A stretch of DNA of 64,000 nucleotides. It comes from Rhodocyclaceae bacterium (GTDB lineage Bacteria > Pseudomonadota > Gammaproteobacteria > Burkholderiales > Rhodocyclaceae). The number at the start of each line of letters is the position of its first letter. The stretch's first letter is position 1. Of this stretch, positions 56,633-64,000 are shown piece by piece. The translations under genes and the position numbers were made by a program. The stretch spans positions 1 through 64,000 of the forward strand of contig VMSX01000008.1 of assembly GCA_013791905.1 (NCBI GenBank), read 5' to 3'. A model generated the notes under the pieces. The model was not told the origin of the DNA, made no database searches, and saw only the letters and a program-made list of their open reading frames with translations.

Positions 56633-57409
56633 TCAGCGGTTCTTGAAGGCGGCGGGGCGCTTTTCGATGAAGGCGGCCATGCCTTCCTTCTGGTCTTCAA
56701 GGGCAAAGTTGGCATGGAAACTGCGCCGTTCGAACAAGAGGCCTTCGGCCAACGGGGATTCATAGGCACGGTTCACGGCTTCCTTGACCATCATGGCGAC
56801 GGGCAGAGAATAGCCGGCGATGACCGCGGCCGTTGCCAGCGCTTCATCAAGCAGCTTTTCCGTGGGCACGACGCGAGCGACCAAGCCGCTACGCTCGGCC
56901 TCGGCAGCATCCATTAGTCGACCAGTCAGGCACATTTCCATCGCCTTGGCCTTGCCGATGGCGCGCGGCAGGCGCTGGGTGCCGCCAAAGCCGGGCAGGA
57001 TGCCGAGCTTGATTTCGGGTTGGCCGAAGCGGGCGTTCTCGGCGGCGATGATGAAGTCGCACATCATCGCCAGTTCGCATCCGCCACCCAAGGCGAAGCC
57101 CGCCACGGCCGCGATGACCGGCTTGCGGCAGTGGGCGAGACGCTCCCAGTTGCGGCTGATGAAGTTTGCGCGGTAAGTGTCGATGTAGCTCGAGTCTTTC
57201 ATCGCCGCGATATCGGCGCCGGCAGCGAATGCTTTTACAGAACCGGTTATGACGATGCAGCCAATGCCGTCATCGGCCTCGAAGGCGTCAAGCGCGGTGG
57301 CGACCTCATCCATCAAGCCGTCGTTGAGCGCATTCATCGCCTGGGGGCGGTTCAGCGTGATTAGCCCGACGCGGTCGCGTACTTCGACAATGATGTATTG
57401 AGTGGGCAT
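56633..57409 (-). CDS. Enoyl-CoA hydratase (crotonase family)
   Basis: A 258-residue soluble enzyme hydrating trans-2-enoyl-CoA. AAGADIAAM forms the oxyanion-hole segment, and both catalytic glutamates are present, in [13 protein letters not shown] and [20 protein letters not shown]. Length and motifs match short-chain PaaF/FadB-like hydratases. Its neighbourhood to phasin suggests a link to beta-oxidation or PHA monomer supply, but the two are separately transcribed. Confidence 0.93.
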   Translation of the reverse strand: MPTQYIIVEVRDRVGLITLNRPQAMNALNDGLMDEVATALDAFEADDGIGCIVITGSVKAFAAGADIAAMKDSSYIDTYRANFISRNWERLAHCRKPVIAAVAGFALGGGCELAMMCDFIIAAENARFGQPEIKLGILPGFGGTQRLPRAIGKAKAMEMCLTGRLMDAAEAERSGLVARVVPTEKLLDEALATAAVIAGYSLPVAMMVKEAVNRAYESPLAEGLLFERRSFHANFALEDQKEGMAAFIEKRPAAFKNR

Positions 57410-57420
57410 GTAATCTGTGC

Positions 57421-57978
57421 TCAGCGGGGCGTGGATGGAGCAGCGCCGGTTTTGGCATTCTTGGGTTGAATGATGGCCGTTACGCGCCCCTGCTCGCTGC
57501 TTTGGCTGGCGCCGGGGACGGCGGTCACGAGATATTGCTCGGTCTTGCCGTCGTATGAAATGTAGTGGCCACGCACCTCGTCCACGCCGCTCTTGATATA
57601 GGCGCGGGTAAAGAATTCGGCTTTTTCGGCGCGCGAGTCGTATTCGATCCGCTCGGACTCGCCGTCCACATATTCATCCTTGCCCTCGCGCTTTTGACGG
57701 AAGCGGGCCAGACCGTTACTGCCGCCGGTGGCGACACCTTTCTGGAATCCCTCGGCATCCTGCGTGACGACAAGTTTGGCGGTGCGGATGACCAGTGTGC
57801 CTTGTGTCAAAACGACATTGCCCTCGAACACATGAACGCGTTTGACATCGTCGACCGTGACACGCGACGCTTCCAGATGAACGGGCTTTTCTCGGTCGGC
57901 GCGTTCGGCAAGAGCGGCGCCAGAACCGAGGACGGTGCAGGCGAATAAAACAAGCAAGGAACGCGCAGTTGTGGTCAT
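57421..57978 (-). CDS. lptA: LPS transport periplasmic protein LptA
   Basis: A 185-residue exported beta-jellyroll protein of the LPS bridge between inner and outer membrane. Signal peptide to about 25 (GAALA); then [41 protein letters not shown], the OstA-like core. The ATG at 57978 lies one base after the lptC stop. It ends the kdsD-kdsC-lptC-lptA cluster; lptB is not in the window in this direction. Confidence 0.93.
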   Translation of the reverse strand: MTTTARSLLVLFACTVLGSGAALAERADREKPVHLEASRVTVDDVKRVHVFEGNVVLTQGTLVIRTAKLVVTQDAEGFQKGVATGGSNGLARFRQKREGKDEYVDGESERIEYDSRAEKAEFFTRAYIKSGVDEVRGHYISYDGKTEQYLVTAVPGASQSSEQGRVTAIIQPKNAKTGAAPSTPR

Positions 57979-57979
57979 G

Positions 57980-58660
57980 TCAGCGATTAGATTCAGGTTT
58001 GGATTTAGGTTTTGGCTTGGGCTTGGGCTTGGGTTTTGATTCAGGCTTCTCTGCTGCCGGGAGTTGCGTGGCAGCGGAAGTCCTTCCGGTAGCACGATGA
58101 AATATGCCATAAACGGGGCCTTCAAGGACGTAAATGGACGTTTTGTTGTCGGCGCTCAGTCCACCTCCACTGATGTTTGAGCGCCCCTGCTCGATGGTGA
58201 CCGGGACGTCGCTGGTGGCAAGCTCATCGTCGGGAAAGGCGTCGAGACGTGCTGTAGTCAGCACGGAATCCGGATTGCCGCCCAGCCCATTTCGCCTCAC
58301 GCGCACATCGTCGATCAACTGCACATGCTTGCCCTCGCCGTCGAGGCGAGCTTCGCGGGCAGTGATGAGTGTGGGTGGCTGGCGGTGAAAAGTCAGATGC
58401 GGCGAACCGATGACGGTGCTGTCATCATCCGGATAGTGGCGCATGATTTCGGCACGCAAGGTGTGCTGTAAAGCGCCCTCCGGGTCGAAGCGGCGTACCT
58501 CGAAATTTTCGATGATGTAATCCGGATCGTGGCGCGATTTGCCGTCGTCAGTGATGGCTAGCGGGCGCGCGGCCTGCTCAAGCCAGAAGGTCATGCCGGC
58601 CAGCAGGCCGACAATGATCAATGGGAAGAGGGTGGCTGTTGGGTTGAAACGAGATGGCAT
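57980..58660 (-). CDS. lptC: LPS export protein LptC with a Lys-Pro repeat tail
   Basis: A 226-residue single-pass inner-membrane protein (anchor about 10-27) that passes LPS from LptBFG to LptA. YIIENFEVRRFDPEGALQHTLRAEIMRHYPDDD and the following strands match LptC. The last 20 residues are a low-complexity ESKPKPKPKPKPKSKPE tail encoded by a hexanucleotide-type repeat, not part of the usual fold, and close to the LptA start. Confidence 0.92.
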   Translation of the reverse strand: MPSRFNPTATLFPLIIVGLLAGMTFWLEQAARPLAITDDGKSRHDPDYIIENFEVRRFDPEGALQHTLRAEIMRHYPDDDSTVIGSPHLTFHRQPPTLITAREARLDGEGKHVQLIDDVRVRRNGLGGNPDSVLTTARLDAFPDDELATSDVPVTIEQGRSNISGGGLSADNKTSIYVLEGPVYGIFHRATGRTSAATQLPAAEKPESKPKPKPKPKPKSKPESNR

Positions 58661-58672
58661 ATTGTTTGCGGG

Positions 58673-59197
58673 TCAGTCCGCAAGATACGGCGCCATCACG
58701 CGCTCCCAGTTGCCTTGGGTGCGCAAAATCAATTCACAAACTTCGCGGACCGCGCCAGCGCCGGCCGGCGCGCGCGCGACATAATCGGCGTGCTGCCGCA
58801 CCAGCGCGTGGGCATCCGGCACGCAGGCGGCAAAGCCGCAGGCGCGCAACAGGGGCAGATCGATCAAGTCGTCGCCCATGTAACCGCACTGGGTGAAATC
58901 CAGATTTTCCTGTGCCAGCAATTCCGCCATCGCCGTGCGCTTGTCTTCGATGCCCTGGCGGACCAGTTCAATGCCGAGGTTGGCGGCGCGGCGCGTGACG
59001 ATGGGCGAATCGCGCCCGGTGATGATGGCGATCCTGACCCCCGACTTTGCCAGCAACTTGATGCCCAGGCCGTCACGGCTGAAAAAAGCCTTGCAGAAAT
59101 CACCTTCAGGGCCGAAATACAGGCGACCGTCGGTCATGACCCCGTCGACGTCGAAGCCCATCAAACGAATATTGGCCGCTTTTTCGAGCAAGTTCAT
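58673..59197 (-). CDS. kdsC: 3-deoxy-D-manno-octulosonate 8-phosphate phosphatase KdsC
   Basis: A 174-residue HAD-family phosphatase releasing Kdo from Kdo-8-P. GFDVDGVMTDG carries the nucleophile Asp, IITGRDSP the second motif, and GYMGDDLIDLPLL the metal-binding Asp pair. ATG 59197 is inside the stem of a family B element; an in-frame GTG at 59233 would add MAHIALGRPGGD from the element itself. Neither start has a strong ribosome-binding site. Confidence 0.94.
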   Translation of the reverse strand: MNLLEKAANIRLMGFDVDGVMTDGRLYFGPEGDFCKAFFSRDGLGIKLLAKSGVRIAIITGRDSPIVTRRAANLGIELVRQGIEDKRTAMAELLAQENLDFTQCGYMGDDLIDLPLLRACGFAACVPDAHALVRQHADYVARAPAGAGAVREVCELILRTQGNWERVMAPYLAD

Positions 59198-59279
59198 ATC
59201 GCCGCCGGGCCGCCCCAAGGCGATATGCGCCACCCTGCGGGGGGCAGCGAGCCGGGGTTGCGAGCGTGGGGGGCCATTT
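59195..59279 (+). repeat. Family B element, copy 6 (spans the kdsD-kdsC junction)
   Basis: Perfect 9-bp stem CATATCGCC/GGCGATATG (59195-59203 with 59219-59227) around the 15-nt loop, then a CCCTGCGGGGG hairpin and GC-rich sequence ending at the kdsD stop. The outermost CAT is the complement of the kdsC ATG. Confidence 0.88.
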
Positions 59280-60290
59280 TCATACCACCTGGGCGCGGAA
59301 AAGATCGTGCATGTTGAGCGCGCCGATCAGTTGCCCGGCTTCGTCGGTGACCAATAACTGGTTCAGCTTGAGGCGCTCCATCATCTCGACGGCCTCGACG
59401 GCGAGGCGGTCAGGCGGAATGGTACGCGGGTTGTGGCTCATGATCTCGCCTACCGGGACCTGGCGTAGATCGCCGAGCTTCTGCAGGGCGCGGCGCAGAT
59501 CGCCATCGGTGAAGATGCCGGTCAGCCTGCCGGCGGTGTCGAGTACCGCGGTCATACCCATGCCGCCGCGTGAGATGGCGCTGAGCGCGGTCGGCACGTC
59601 AGTCGATTCATTGACTACGGCAACACGCGTGGCGGGCTGCATCACGTCGCGGACATGGGTTAACAGCTTGCGGCCCAGCGCGCCGCCGGGGTGTGAGCGG
59701 GCAAAATCGGTGGCCGAGAAGCCGCGCGCATCGAGTAAAGCGACGGCCAGCGCATCACCGAGTGCCAGCGCCACCGTAGTGCTGGCGGTGGGCGCCAGGT
59801 TGAGCGGGCAGGCCTCTTCGTCAACGTGGGCGTCAAGATGGATGTCGGCCTCGCGGGCCAGCGAAGAAGCGGGGTTGCCGGTCATGGCGATCAAATGGCC
59901 GCCCTGGCGTTTCACCAGCGGAACAATGGTCAGCAGCTCAATATTCTCGCCGGAATTCGAAAGGGCGATCAGCACGTCATCGCGGGTGATCATGCCCAGA
60001 TCGCCATGCACGGCTTCGCCCGCATGGACAAAATAGGCCGGGGTGCCCGTGCTGGCCATGGTGGCGGCAATCTTGCGGGCAATGTGGCCCGACTTGCCGA
60101 TGCCGCTGACGATGACGCGGCCCTGGCTGGCGAGAATGAGTGATACCGCTGCAGTGAACGCCTCACCCAGGCGTGCGGAAATCTTCAGCACGGCATCGGC
60201 CTCGATGGCGAGCACGCGACGCGCGAGGGCAATGGTGCGTTCTGCTGCAGGAGTGGTTGTCATTGGGCGGGATGGTCCGAACTCGCGCAT
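59280..60290 (-). CDS. kdsD: Arabinose-5-phosphate isomerase KdsD
   Basis: A 336-residue enzyme making arabinose-5-phosphate from ribulose-5-phosphate, the first step to Kdo. A SIS domain (VSGIGKSGHIARKIAATMASTGTPAYFVHAGEA, with SNSGEN) is followed by two CBS domains (about 210-336). The ATG at 60290 is the longest start; MTTTPAAER at 60263 is an alternative. It is divergent from a KefB-like antiporter, as often seen in Betaproteobacteria, and upstream of kdsC, lptC and lptA. Confidence 0.94.
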   Translation of the reverse strand: MREFGPSRPMTTTPAAERTIALARRVLAIEADAVLKISARLGEAFTAAVSLILASQGRVIVSGIGKSGHIARKIAATMASTGTPAYFVHAGEAVHGDLGMITRDDVLIALSNSGENIELLTIVPLVKRQGGHLIAMTGNPASSLAREADIHLDAHVDEEACPLNLAPTASTTVALALGDALAVALLDARGFSATDFARSHPGGALGRKLLTHVRDVMQPATRVAVVNESTDVPTALSAISRGGMGMTAVLDTAGRLTGIFTDGDLRRALQKLGDLRQVPVGEIMSHNPRTIPPDRLAVEAVEMMERLKLNQLLVTDEAGQLIGALNMHDLFRAQVV

Positions 60291-60362
60291 GTTGCACGAT
60301 TGGGCGGTTATGATTGGGGCAAATTATAGCAACCCGCCCCAGACAAGACTGATCCGCCAACC

Positions 60363-62327
60363 ATGTCCCTTTATCTGATTCTGCTGTTGCTGGGCGCTGC
60401 CGTCATGGCGGTGGCCGTTTGTCGCAGTATCGGCTTGCCGCCCATTCTGGGCTATCTGTTGGTTGGGGCCCTGGCCGGACCGCATGCCTTCGCCGTGCTG
60501 CCCGACATTGAAAGCGCCCACCGGCTTGCGGAATTCGGCGTGGTATTCCTGATGTTTACCATCGGCCTTGAATTCTCGCTGCCGCGCCTGTTTGCCATGC
60601 AGCGCATCGTGTTTGGCCTTGGTCTGGCGCAGGTGCTGCTGACCTTCATGGCGGTCGGAGCGGGGGCCATGATCTGGGGTGTGCCGTGGCAGGCCAGCGT
60701 GGCCCTCGGCGGCGCGATCGCCATGTCATCGACGGCGATCCTTTCCAAACTGCTCGCCGAGCGGCGCGAACTGGATGCGCCGCACGGCCGCGAGGTGATG
60801 GGCGTGCTGCTGTTCCAGGACATTGCCGTGGTGCCGTTGCTGGTGCTAATCCCGGCGCTGACGCAGCCGGTTAATGTGCTTGCCGGTGCGCTGGGCTGGG
60901 CGCTGGTGAAGGCTGTCGTCCTGTTGGCGCTGGTGCTGTTCGTCGGCCAGCGGCTGATGCATGCCTGGTTCGGTCTGGTGGCGCGCCGCAAGTCACCCGA
61001 ATTGTTCATGCTCAACGTGCTGCTGGTGACGCTCGGCTTCGCCACCGTCACCGAGCTGGCCGGCCTGTCGCCGGCACTTGGCGCATTCATCGCCGGCATG
61101 CTGATCTCGGAGACCGAATACCGTTATCAGGTCGAGGAAGACATCAAGCCGTTCCGCGACGTGCTGCTTGGCCTGTTTTTCATTTCCACCGGCATGCTGC
61201 TCGATGCGGCGGCGATCTGGCACGATCTGGCGGGCGTGCTGGCGCTGCTGGTGTTGCTGTTGCTCGCCAAGCTGGCCATCGTCGGTGGCGTGTCACGCGT
61301 GATGGGCAGCAGCGCAGGTACGGCATTGCGCTCGGGTCTGTGGCTGTGTGCCGGTGGTGAATTCGGTTTCGTGCTGCTGGTGCTCGCCACCGACAACGGC
61401 CTGGTTGATCGCAACCTGGTCCAGCCGGTGCTGGCGGCGCTGGTGCTGTCGATGATCATTGCGCCACTGATCGTCATGTATGCCGACCGCATCGTAATGC
61501 GCCTGGTCGCCTCGGAATGGATGATGCGCTCGATGCAGATCACCCAGATCGCGGCACGCACCGTGGCGACCGAAAAGCACGCCATTCTGTGCGGTTATGG
61601 CAAGACGGGCCAGCATCTGGCGCGCTTCCTGGAATCCGAGCAGATCGGCTTCATGGCGCTCGATCTCGACCCGGACCGGGTGCGCGAGGCAGCCAACGCC
61701 GGCGAACCGGTCGCCTGGGGCGACTGCACGCGGCGCGAAAATCTGCAGGCGGCGGGTATCGCCAGGGCGCGGGTATTGATCGTGACCTTTGCCGACATCG
61801 AGACGACGTTGCGTCTCGTGCAGCGCGTGCGCGAACTGCGCCCCGACCTGCCCATCGTGGCCCGTTCGCGCGAGGAAGAGGATGCCGAAAAGTTGTTCGA
61901 GGCCGGCGTGGCGGAGGTCGTGCCCGAGGCGCTCGAATCCTCGGTAATGCTCGCCACCCATGCCCTGGCGCTGGTCGGCGTGCCGATGCACCGTGTCATC
62001 CGTCGCCTGCGCGAATTGCGCGAGCAACACTATGCGCTGCTGCGCGGCTTTTTCCATGGGGCGACCGATGCCGGCGAACACCTGAGCGACGCCGAGCAGC
62101 TCCGCCTGCATGCCGTCACGCTGGATGCGGATGCCTGGGCAGTCGGACGCAGCCTGGATGAAGTGGCGCTGGCAAAAGTCGGCGCTGGCGTGACGGCGGT
62201 AAGAAGGCGATCGCAACCGAAGGTGGCTGTCGCGGGCGATACGCTGCTGCAAGTGGGCGACGTGGTGGTATTGCAAGGCGGCGCGACGGCGGTGGCGGCG
62301 AGCGAAGAGCGTTTGCTGCGAGGGTAG
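60363..62327 (+). CDS. KefB-like CPA2 monovalent cation:proton antiporter
   Basis: A 654-residue inner-membrane antiporter: about 12 membrane segments (FGVVFLMFTIGLEFSLPRL, AMSSTAILSKLLAERRE, GVLLFQDIAVVPLL), a TrkA-N Rossmann domain (HAILCGYGKTGQHLARFLE, about 405) and a C-terminal TrkA-C-like domain (about 570-650). KefB/KefC relatives are potassium effluxers gated by glutathione adducts; ion and gating here are inferred. A family A repeat codes for KVGAGVTA in the TrkA-C part. Confidence 0.93.
   Translation: MSLYLILLLLGAAVMAVAVCRSIGLPPILGYLLVGALAGPHAFAVLPDIESAHRLAEFGVVFLMFTIGLEFSLPRLFAMQRIVFGLGLAQVLLTFMAVGAGAMIWGVPWQASVALGGAIAMSSTAILSKLLAERRELDAPHGREVMGVLLFQDIAVVPLLVLIPALTQPVNVLAGALGWALVKAVVLLALVLFVGQRLMHAWFGLVARRKSPELFMLNVLLVTLGFATVTELAGLSPALGAFIAGMLISETEYRYQVEEDIKPFRDVLLGLFFISTGMLLDAAAIWHDLAGVLALLVLLLLAKLAIVGGVSRVMGSSAGTALRSGLWLCAGGEFGFVLLVLATDNGLVDRNLVQPVLAALVLSMIIAPLIVMYADRIVMRLVASEWMMRSMQITQIAARTVATEKHAILCGYGKTGQHLARFLESEQIGFMALDLDPDRVREAANAGEPVAWGDCTRRENLQAAGIARARVLIVTFADIETTLRLVQRVRELRPDLPIVARSREEEDAEKLFEAGVAEVVPEALESSVMLATHALALVGVPMHRVIRRLRELREQHYALLRGFFHGATDAGEHLSDAEQLRLHAVTLDADAWAVGRSLDEVALAKVGAGVTAVRRRSQPKVAVAGDTLLQVGDVVVLQGGATAVAASEERLLRG
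62175..62198 (+). repeat. Family A repeat inside the KefB-like gene
   Basis: One mismatch; codes for KVGAGVTA within the SL.E..L...G..VTAVRRR block of TrkA-C domains, apparently without extra residues. Confidence 0.85.
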
Positions 62328-62331
62328 GCTA

Positions 62332-62367
62332 AAAAAACAAAGCCCGCCGAAGCGGGCTTTGAAAGTG
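62332..62367. terminator. Bidirectional terminator between antiporter and prepilin genes
   Basis: AAAGCCCGC/GCGGGCTTT with a CGAA loop (62339-62347 with 62352-62360), flanked on one side by seven A (T on the other strand). It serves two convergent genes. Confidence 0.85.
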
Positions 62368-62379
62368 CTCGTTAAAGTT

Positions 62380-63078
62380 TCAAAGACCCATGCAAACAAT
62401 AAACGAAGTCGAATCATCCACTGCGGCCGTTGCCAAGGCGGCACCCCCACGAGCGTGATTCATTGCCACGACACGGACGGATCCGGTGGCCGTATTGCCA
62501 TCATCGAGCATGGTATCGAGTTGCTTGGCAAACTTGCCGAGAATGCCTTGCGAACACACCAAGTAAGTTGGGGTGAGCGCGGCAATGACCGGAGCAGCAT
62601 TCGCGCCGATATAAGCACCGCCTACCGCTGCAGAACCGGCTTCAATGCCGATCAAGCCACCATCTGCATTCTTGGGACGGTATTCGGGGTCGGTAATTGT
62701 CGTCGGGCCGGCAGCGAAGCCCGCCATTCGGACGTGCTGCCAGAACATGAGGGTTTCAGTCGTTGCAGCGTTCGCAAGAGCGGCGTCCCAAGTACCGTTA
62801 ATCACGCCGTTCCCGGGAACACATGTATTGGCTGTCGCGGTGCAGTTTGTGGCACCAGTAATTGCCGTTGCTGCCGAGGCATGGTCTCCCGGCAAGGCTT
62901 TGAACTTGTCCTGATAACCGTAAATGAATAGCGGAACATTGCGAAAATCCTGAGCGAAGTTCTTCACCTTCGCACTGTTGATCAACTCCTGCCCTTTCAG
63001 CACGCCGCCCAGCAACAGGCCGATGATGACCAGCACGATGGCGATTTCGACAAGAGTGAAACCGGATTGTTTGTTCAT
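62380..63078 (-). CDS. Type IV prepilin-like protein
   Basis: A 232-residue protein with a class III signal: MNKQSG then FTLVEIAIVLVIIGLLLGGVL, with cleavage expected after Gly and Glu at position 5 of the mature part. The remainder is Ala/Thr/Gly-rich with three cysteine pairs (TNCTATANTC near 83 and VCSQG, IVCMG). It could be a type IV pilin, minor pilin or type II secretion pseudopilin; no assembly genes are adjacent. GGAG lies ten bases before the ATG. Confidence 0.88.
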   Translation of the reverse strand: MNKQSGFTLVEIAIVLVIIGLLLGGVLKGQELINSAKVKNFAQDFRNVPLFIYGYQDKFKALPGDHASAATAITGATNCTATANTCVPGNGVINGTWDAALANAATTETLMFWQHVRMAGFAAGPTTITDPEYRPKNADGGLIGIEAGSAAVGGAYIGANAAPVIAALTPTYLVCSQGILGKFAKQLDTMLDDGNTATGSVRVVAMNHARGGAALATAAVDDSTSFIVCMGL

Positions 63079-63421
63079 TTGAGTACTCCGACTAAAGTGA
63101 TAAGTGATGCTACCTAGTAAAGCATCATTCGTGCCAAAAGGTATGCTGAATATAGTATGGTTGGAAGGTGGGATAGACGGTAGATTGCGGGGTAAATGCG
63201 TGACTGTTTGGTGATCCCGGCTTGAATCGATGAGGTTGTGTCAGGAATTGGACGATATAGCCTGTCAATAAATCGACACCTTGTCGTCATTCCGTCAGGT
63301 ATTGCATGCTTGAATGGGGTGCTCGGGCTAGAATCGCGACAGCTACGAGTGGCCAAAGCCCTGCAGGGAGAATTCAGCTGGCCGGACAGACACGTAATGT
63401 GAAAGCCTGAGCGATAAGACC
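63079..63421. other. 343-bp divergent intergenic region
   Basis: Promoter region for the prepilin and for the following membrane protein. It contains a TGATGCT/AGCATCA inverted repeat (63105-63111 with 63121-63127) in the prepilin leader and a TAGAAT box near 63329. No ORF is credible. Confidence 0.5.
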
Positions 63422-64000
63422 ATGCCCGTCTTGCCCCATATCTCGTTTGCCGCCCGCCGCCGCTGGCTTTTTCTCGGTTTTCTGCTTGTGCTGCATCTGG
63501 TGTTCCTGCTGGGGCCGATAACTCCTCTGGGAAAGGTCTTGTTCCTTTCCCACATCGGTCTGGGTTTGCTCTGGCAGCCCTTTGTTCAGCCCCGGCGGCG
63601 TCTGGGAATCTGGGGCACGATTGCCGTATTGATTTGCGCCGGGCTGGCGACCTATTTTCTCAATTGGGGAGTGCTGGCGATCTGGGCGATGCTGCTGGCG
63701 GGCGTGGTTGGCGGCAAGGTGTTCCTGTTTCCTGACCGCGGCGAACGCCTGTTTCACCTCATCGCCTTGGGCTACCTGGCAACAGCGGTCCTTGCGCTGA
63801 TATTGCCGCAGGCACTGGCCGCCACCAGCCTCGCCGAACCCTTGCTGATCAATCTGGTGCTGTTCTTGGCACCAGTTGCGTTTTTCATCATGGCGCTACT
63901 GCCGCTGGGGCAGGTCAGGCAGGAGCGTGCCGAGGTCGTTGACTTCATCTATGGCATGTTCGTTTTCCTGCTGCTGGCGGTGATCGTGCTGGGCAGCTTG
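63422..64000 (+). CDS. Multi-pass membrane protein (3' partial)
   Basis: A frame open from ATG 63422 to the window edge, 193 residues. It starts MPVLPHISFAARRRWLFLGF and has about six hydrophobic segments with short charged loops (QPRRRLGIW, FPDRGERL, GQVRQERAEVV). Its look, membrane sensor-like with a basic N-terminus, would suit the input domain of a sensor histidine kinase or similar regulator, but the catalytic part is beyond the window, so this is a guess. Confidence 0.75.
   Translation, partial: MPVLPHISFAARRRWLFLGFLLVLHLVFLLGPITPLGKVLFLSHIGLGLLWQPFVQPRRRLGIWGTIAVLICAGLATYFLNWGVLAIWAMLLAGVVGGKVFLFPDRGERLFHLIALGYLATAVLALILPQALAATSLAEPLLINLVLFLAPVAFFIMALLPLGQVRQERAEVVDFIYGMFVFLLLAVIVLGSL

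Noticed and set aside
59041-59060. CCGACTTTGCCAGC in kdsC resembling one half of family A
   Set aside because: It codes for the normal AKSGV segment of KdsC and only half of the motif matches.

Overview
The window is about 64 kb of GC-rich, densely coding bacterial chromosome. The gene set points to a betaproteobacterium, probably near Rhodocyclales. Supporting genes are a lysine/alanine/proline-rich histone-H1-like protein, a GTP-type PEP carboxykinase beside a malic enzyme, lutABC lactate utilisation, a phasin (PHA granules), PPK2 (polyphosphate), several chemotaxis and c-di-GMP proteins, and a kdsD-kdsC-lptC-lptA LPS cluster. The species assignment is inference. No rRNA, tRNA, CRISPR array, phage or transposase gene was seen.

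Layout. 1-0.5 kb: 3' end of a histone-like gene. 0.6-7.4 kb: central carbon metabolism (aminotransferase, pckG divergent from maeB) and a PBP7-type peptidase. 7.5-10.4 kb: lutABC. 11-19.3 kb: a CPA2 antiporter, an MFS transporter overlapping a CbiX-like chelatase, an RND efflux pair and a small DUF2892 membrane protein. 19.5-23.2 kb: a GGDEF-EAL gene coupled to a chemoreceptor. 23.3-27.8 kb: a broken DUF2892 paralogue, gdhA, a DUF4202 gene and two tandem hydroxyacid dehydrogenases. 27.8-34.5 kb: a Czc-like heavy-metal RND operon. 34.6-40.2 kb: a CorC-type membrane protein, a YbdL-like aminotransferase, an OprB-type porin behind two Fur boxes, and a di-haem peroxidase. 40.5-46.2 kb: a chemoreceptor, an orphan PstS-like binding protein, ettA, a one-domain lipoyl protein and an HPt-HD protein. 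46.2-55.4 kb: glnS-(small)-KTSC-ppk2 on one strand and crcB-hrpA-EI24-CinA-like on the other. 55.7-64 kb: phasin, enoyl-CoA hydratase, the LPS cluster, a KefB-like antiporter, a prepilin and the start of a membrane protein.

The most unusual content is three families of short dispersed repeats. Family A is a 24-bp motif (AAAGTCGGCGCT then GGCGGGACGGCG) found about 18 times on both strands. Eight copies lie inside protein-coding genes, in several reading frames, mostly without adding residues. Some copies carry one or two extra modules at fixed internal positions, and one extended copy lies within a roughly 30-residue insertion in glutaminyl-tRNA synthetase. Family B is a multi-hairpin element of about 90-160 bp. 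Its terminal hairpin has an invariant 15-nt loop (GCCGGGCCGCCCCAA), while the stem differs between copies yet pairs in each, a covariation pattern. Several B copies sit directly after stop codons, and one contains the kdsC start codon. Family C is a small hairpin repeat seen twice; one copy is a 63-bp insertion that breaks a DUF2892 gene. I do not recognise A, B or C as described families, but I could not search for them.
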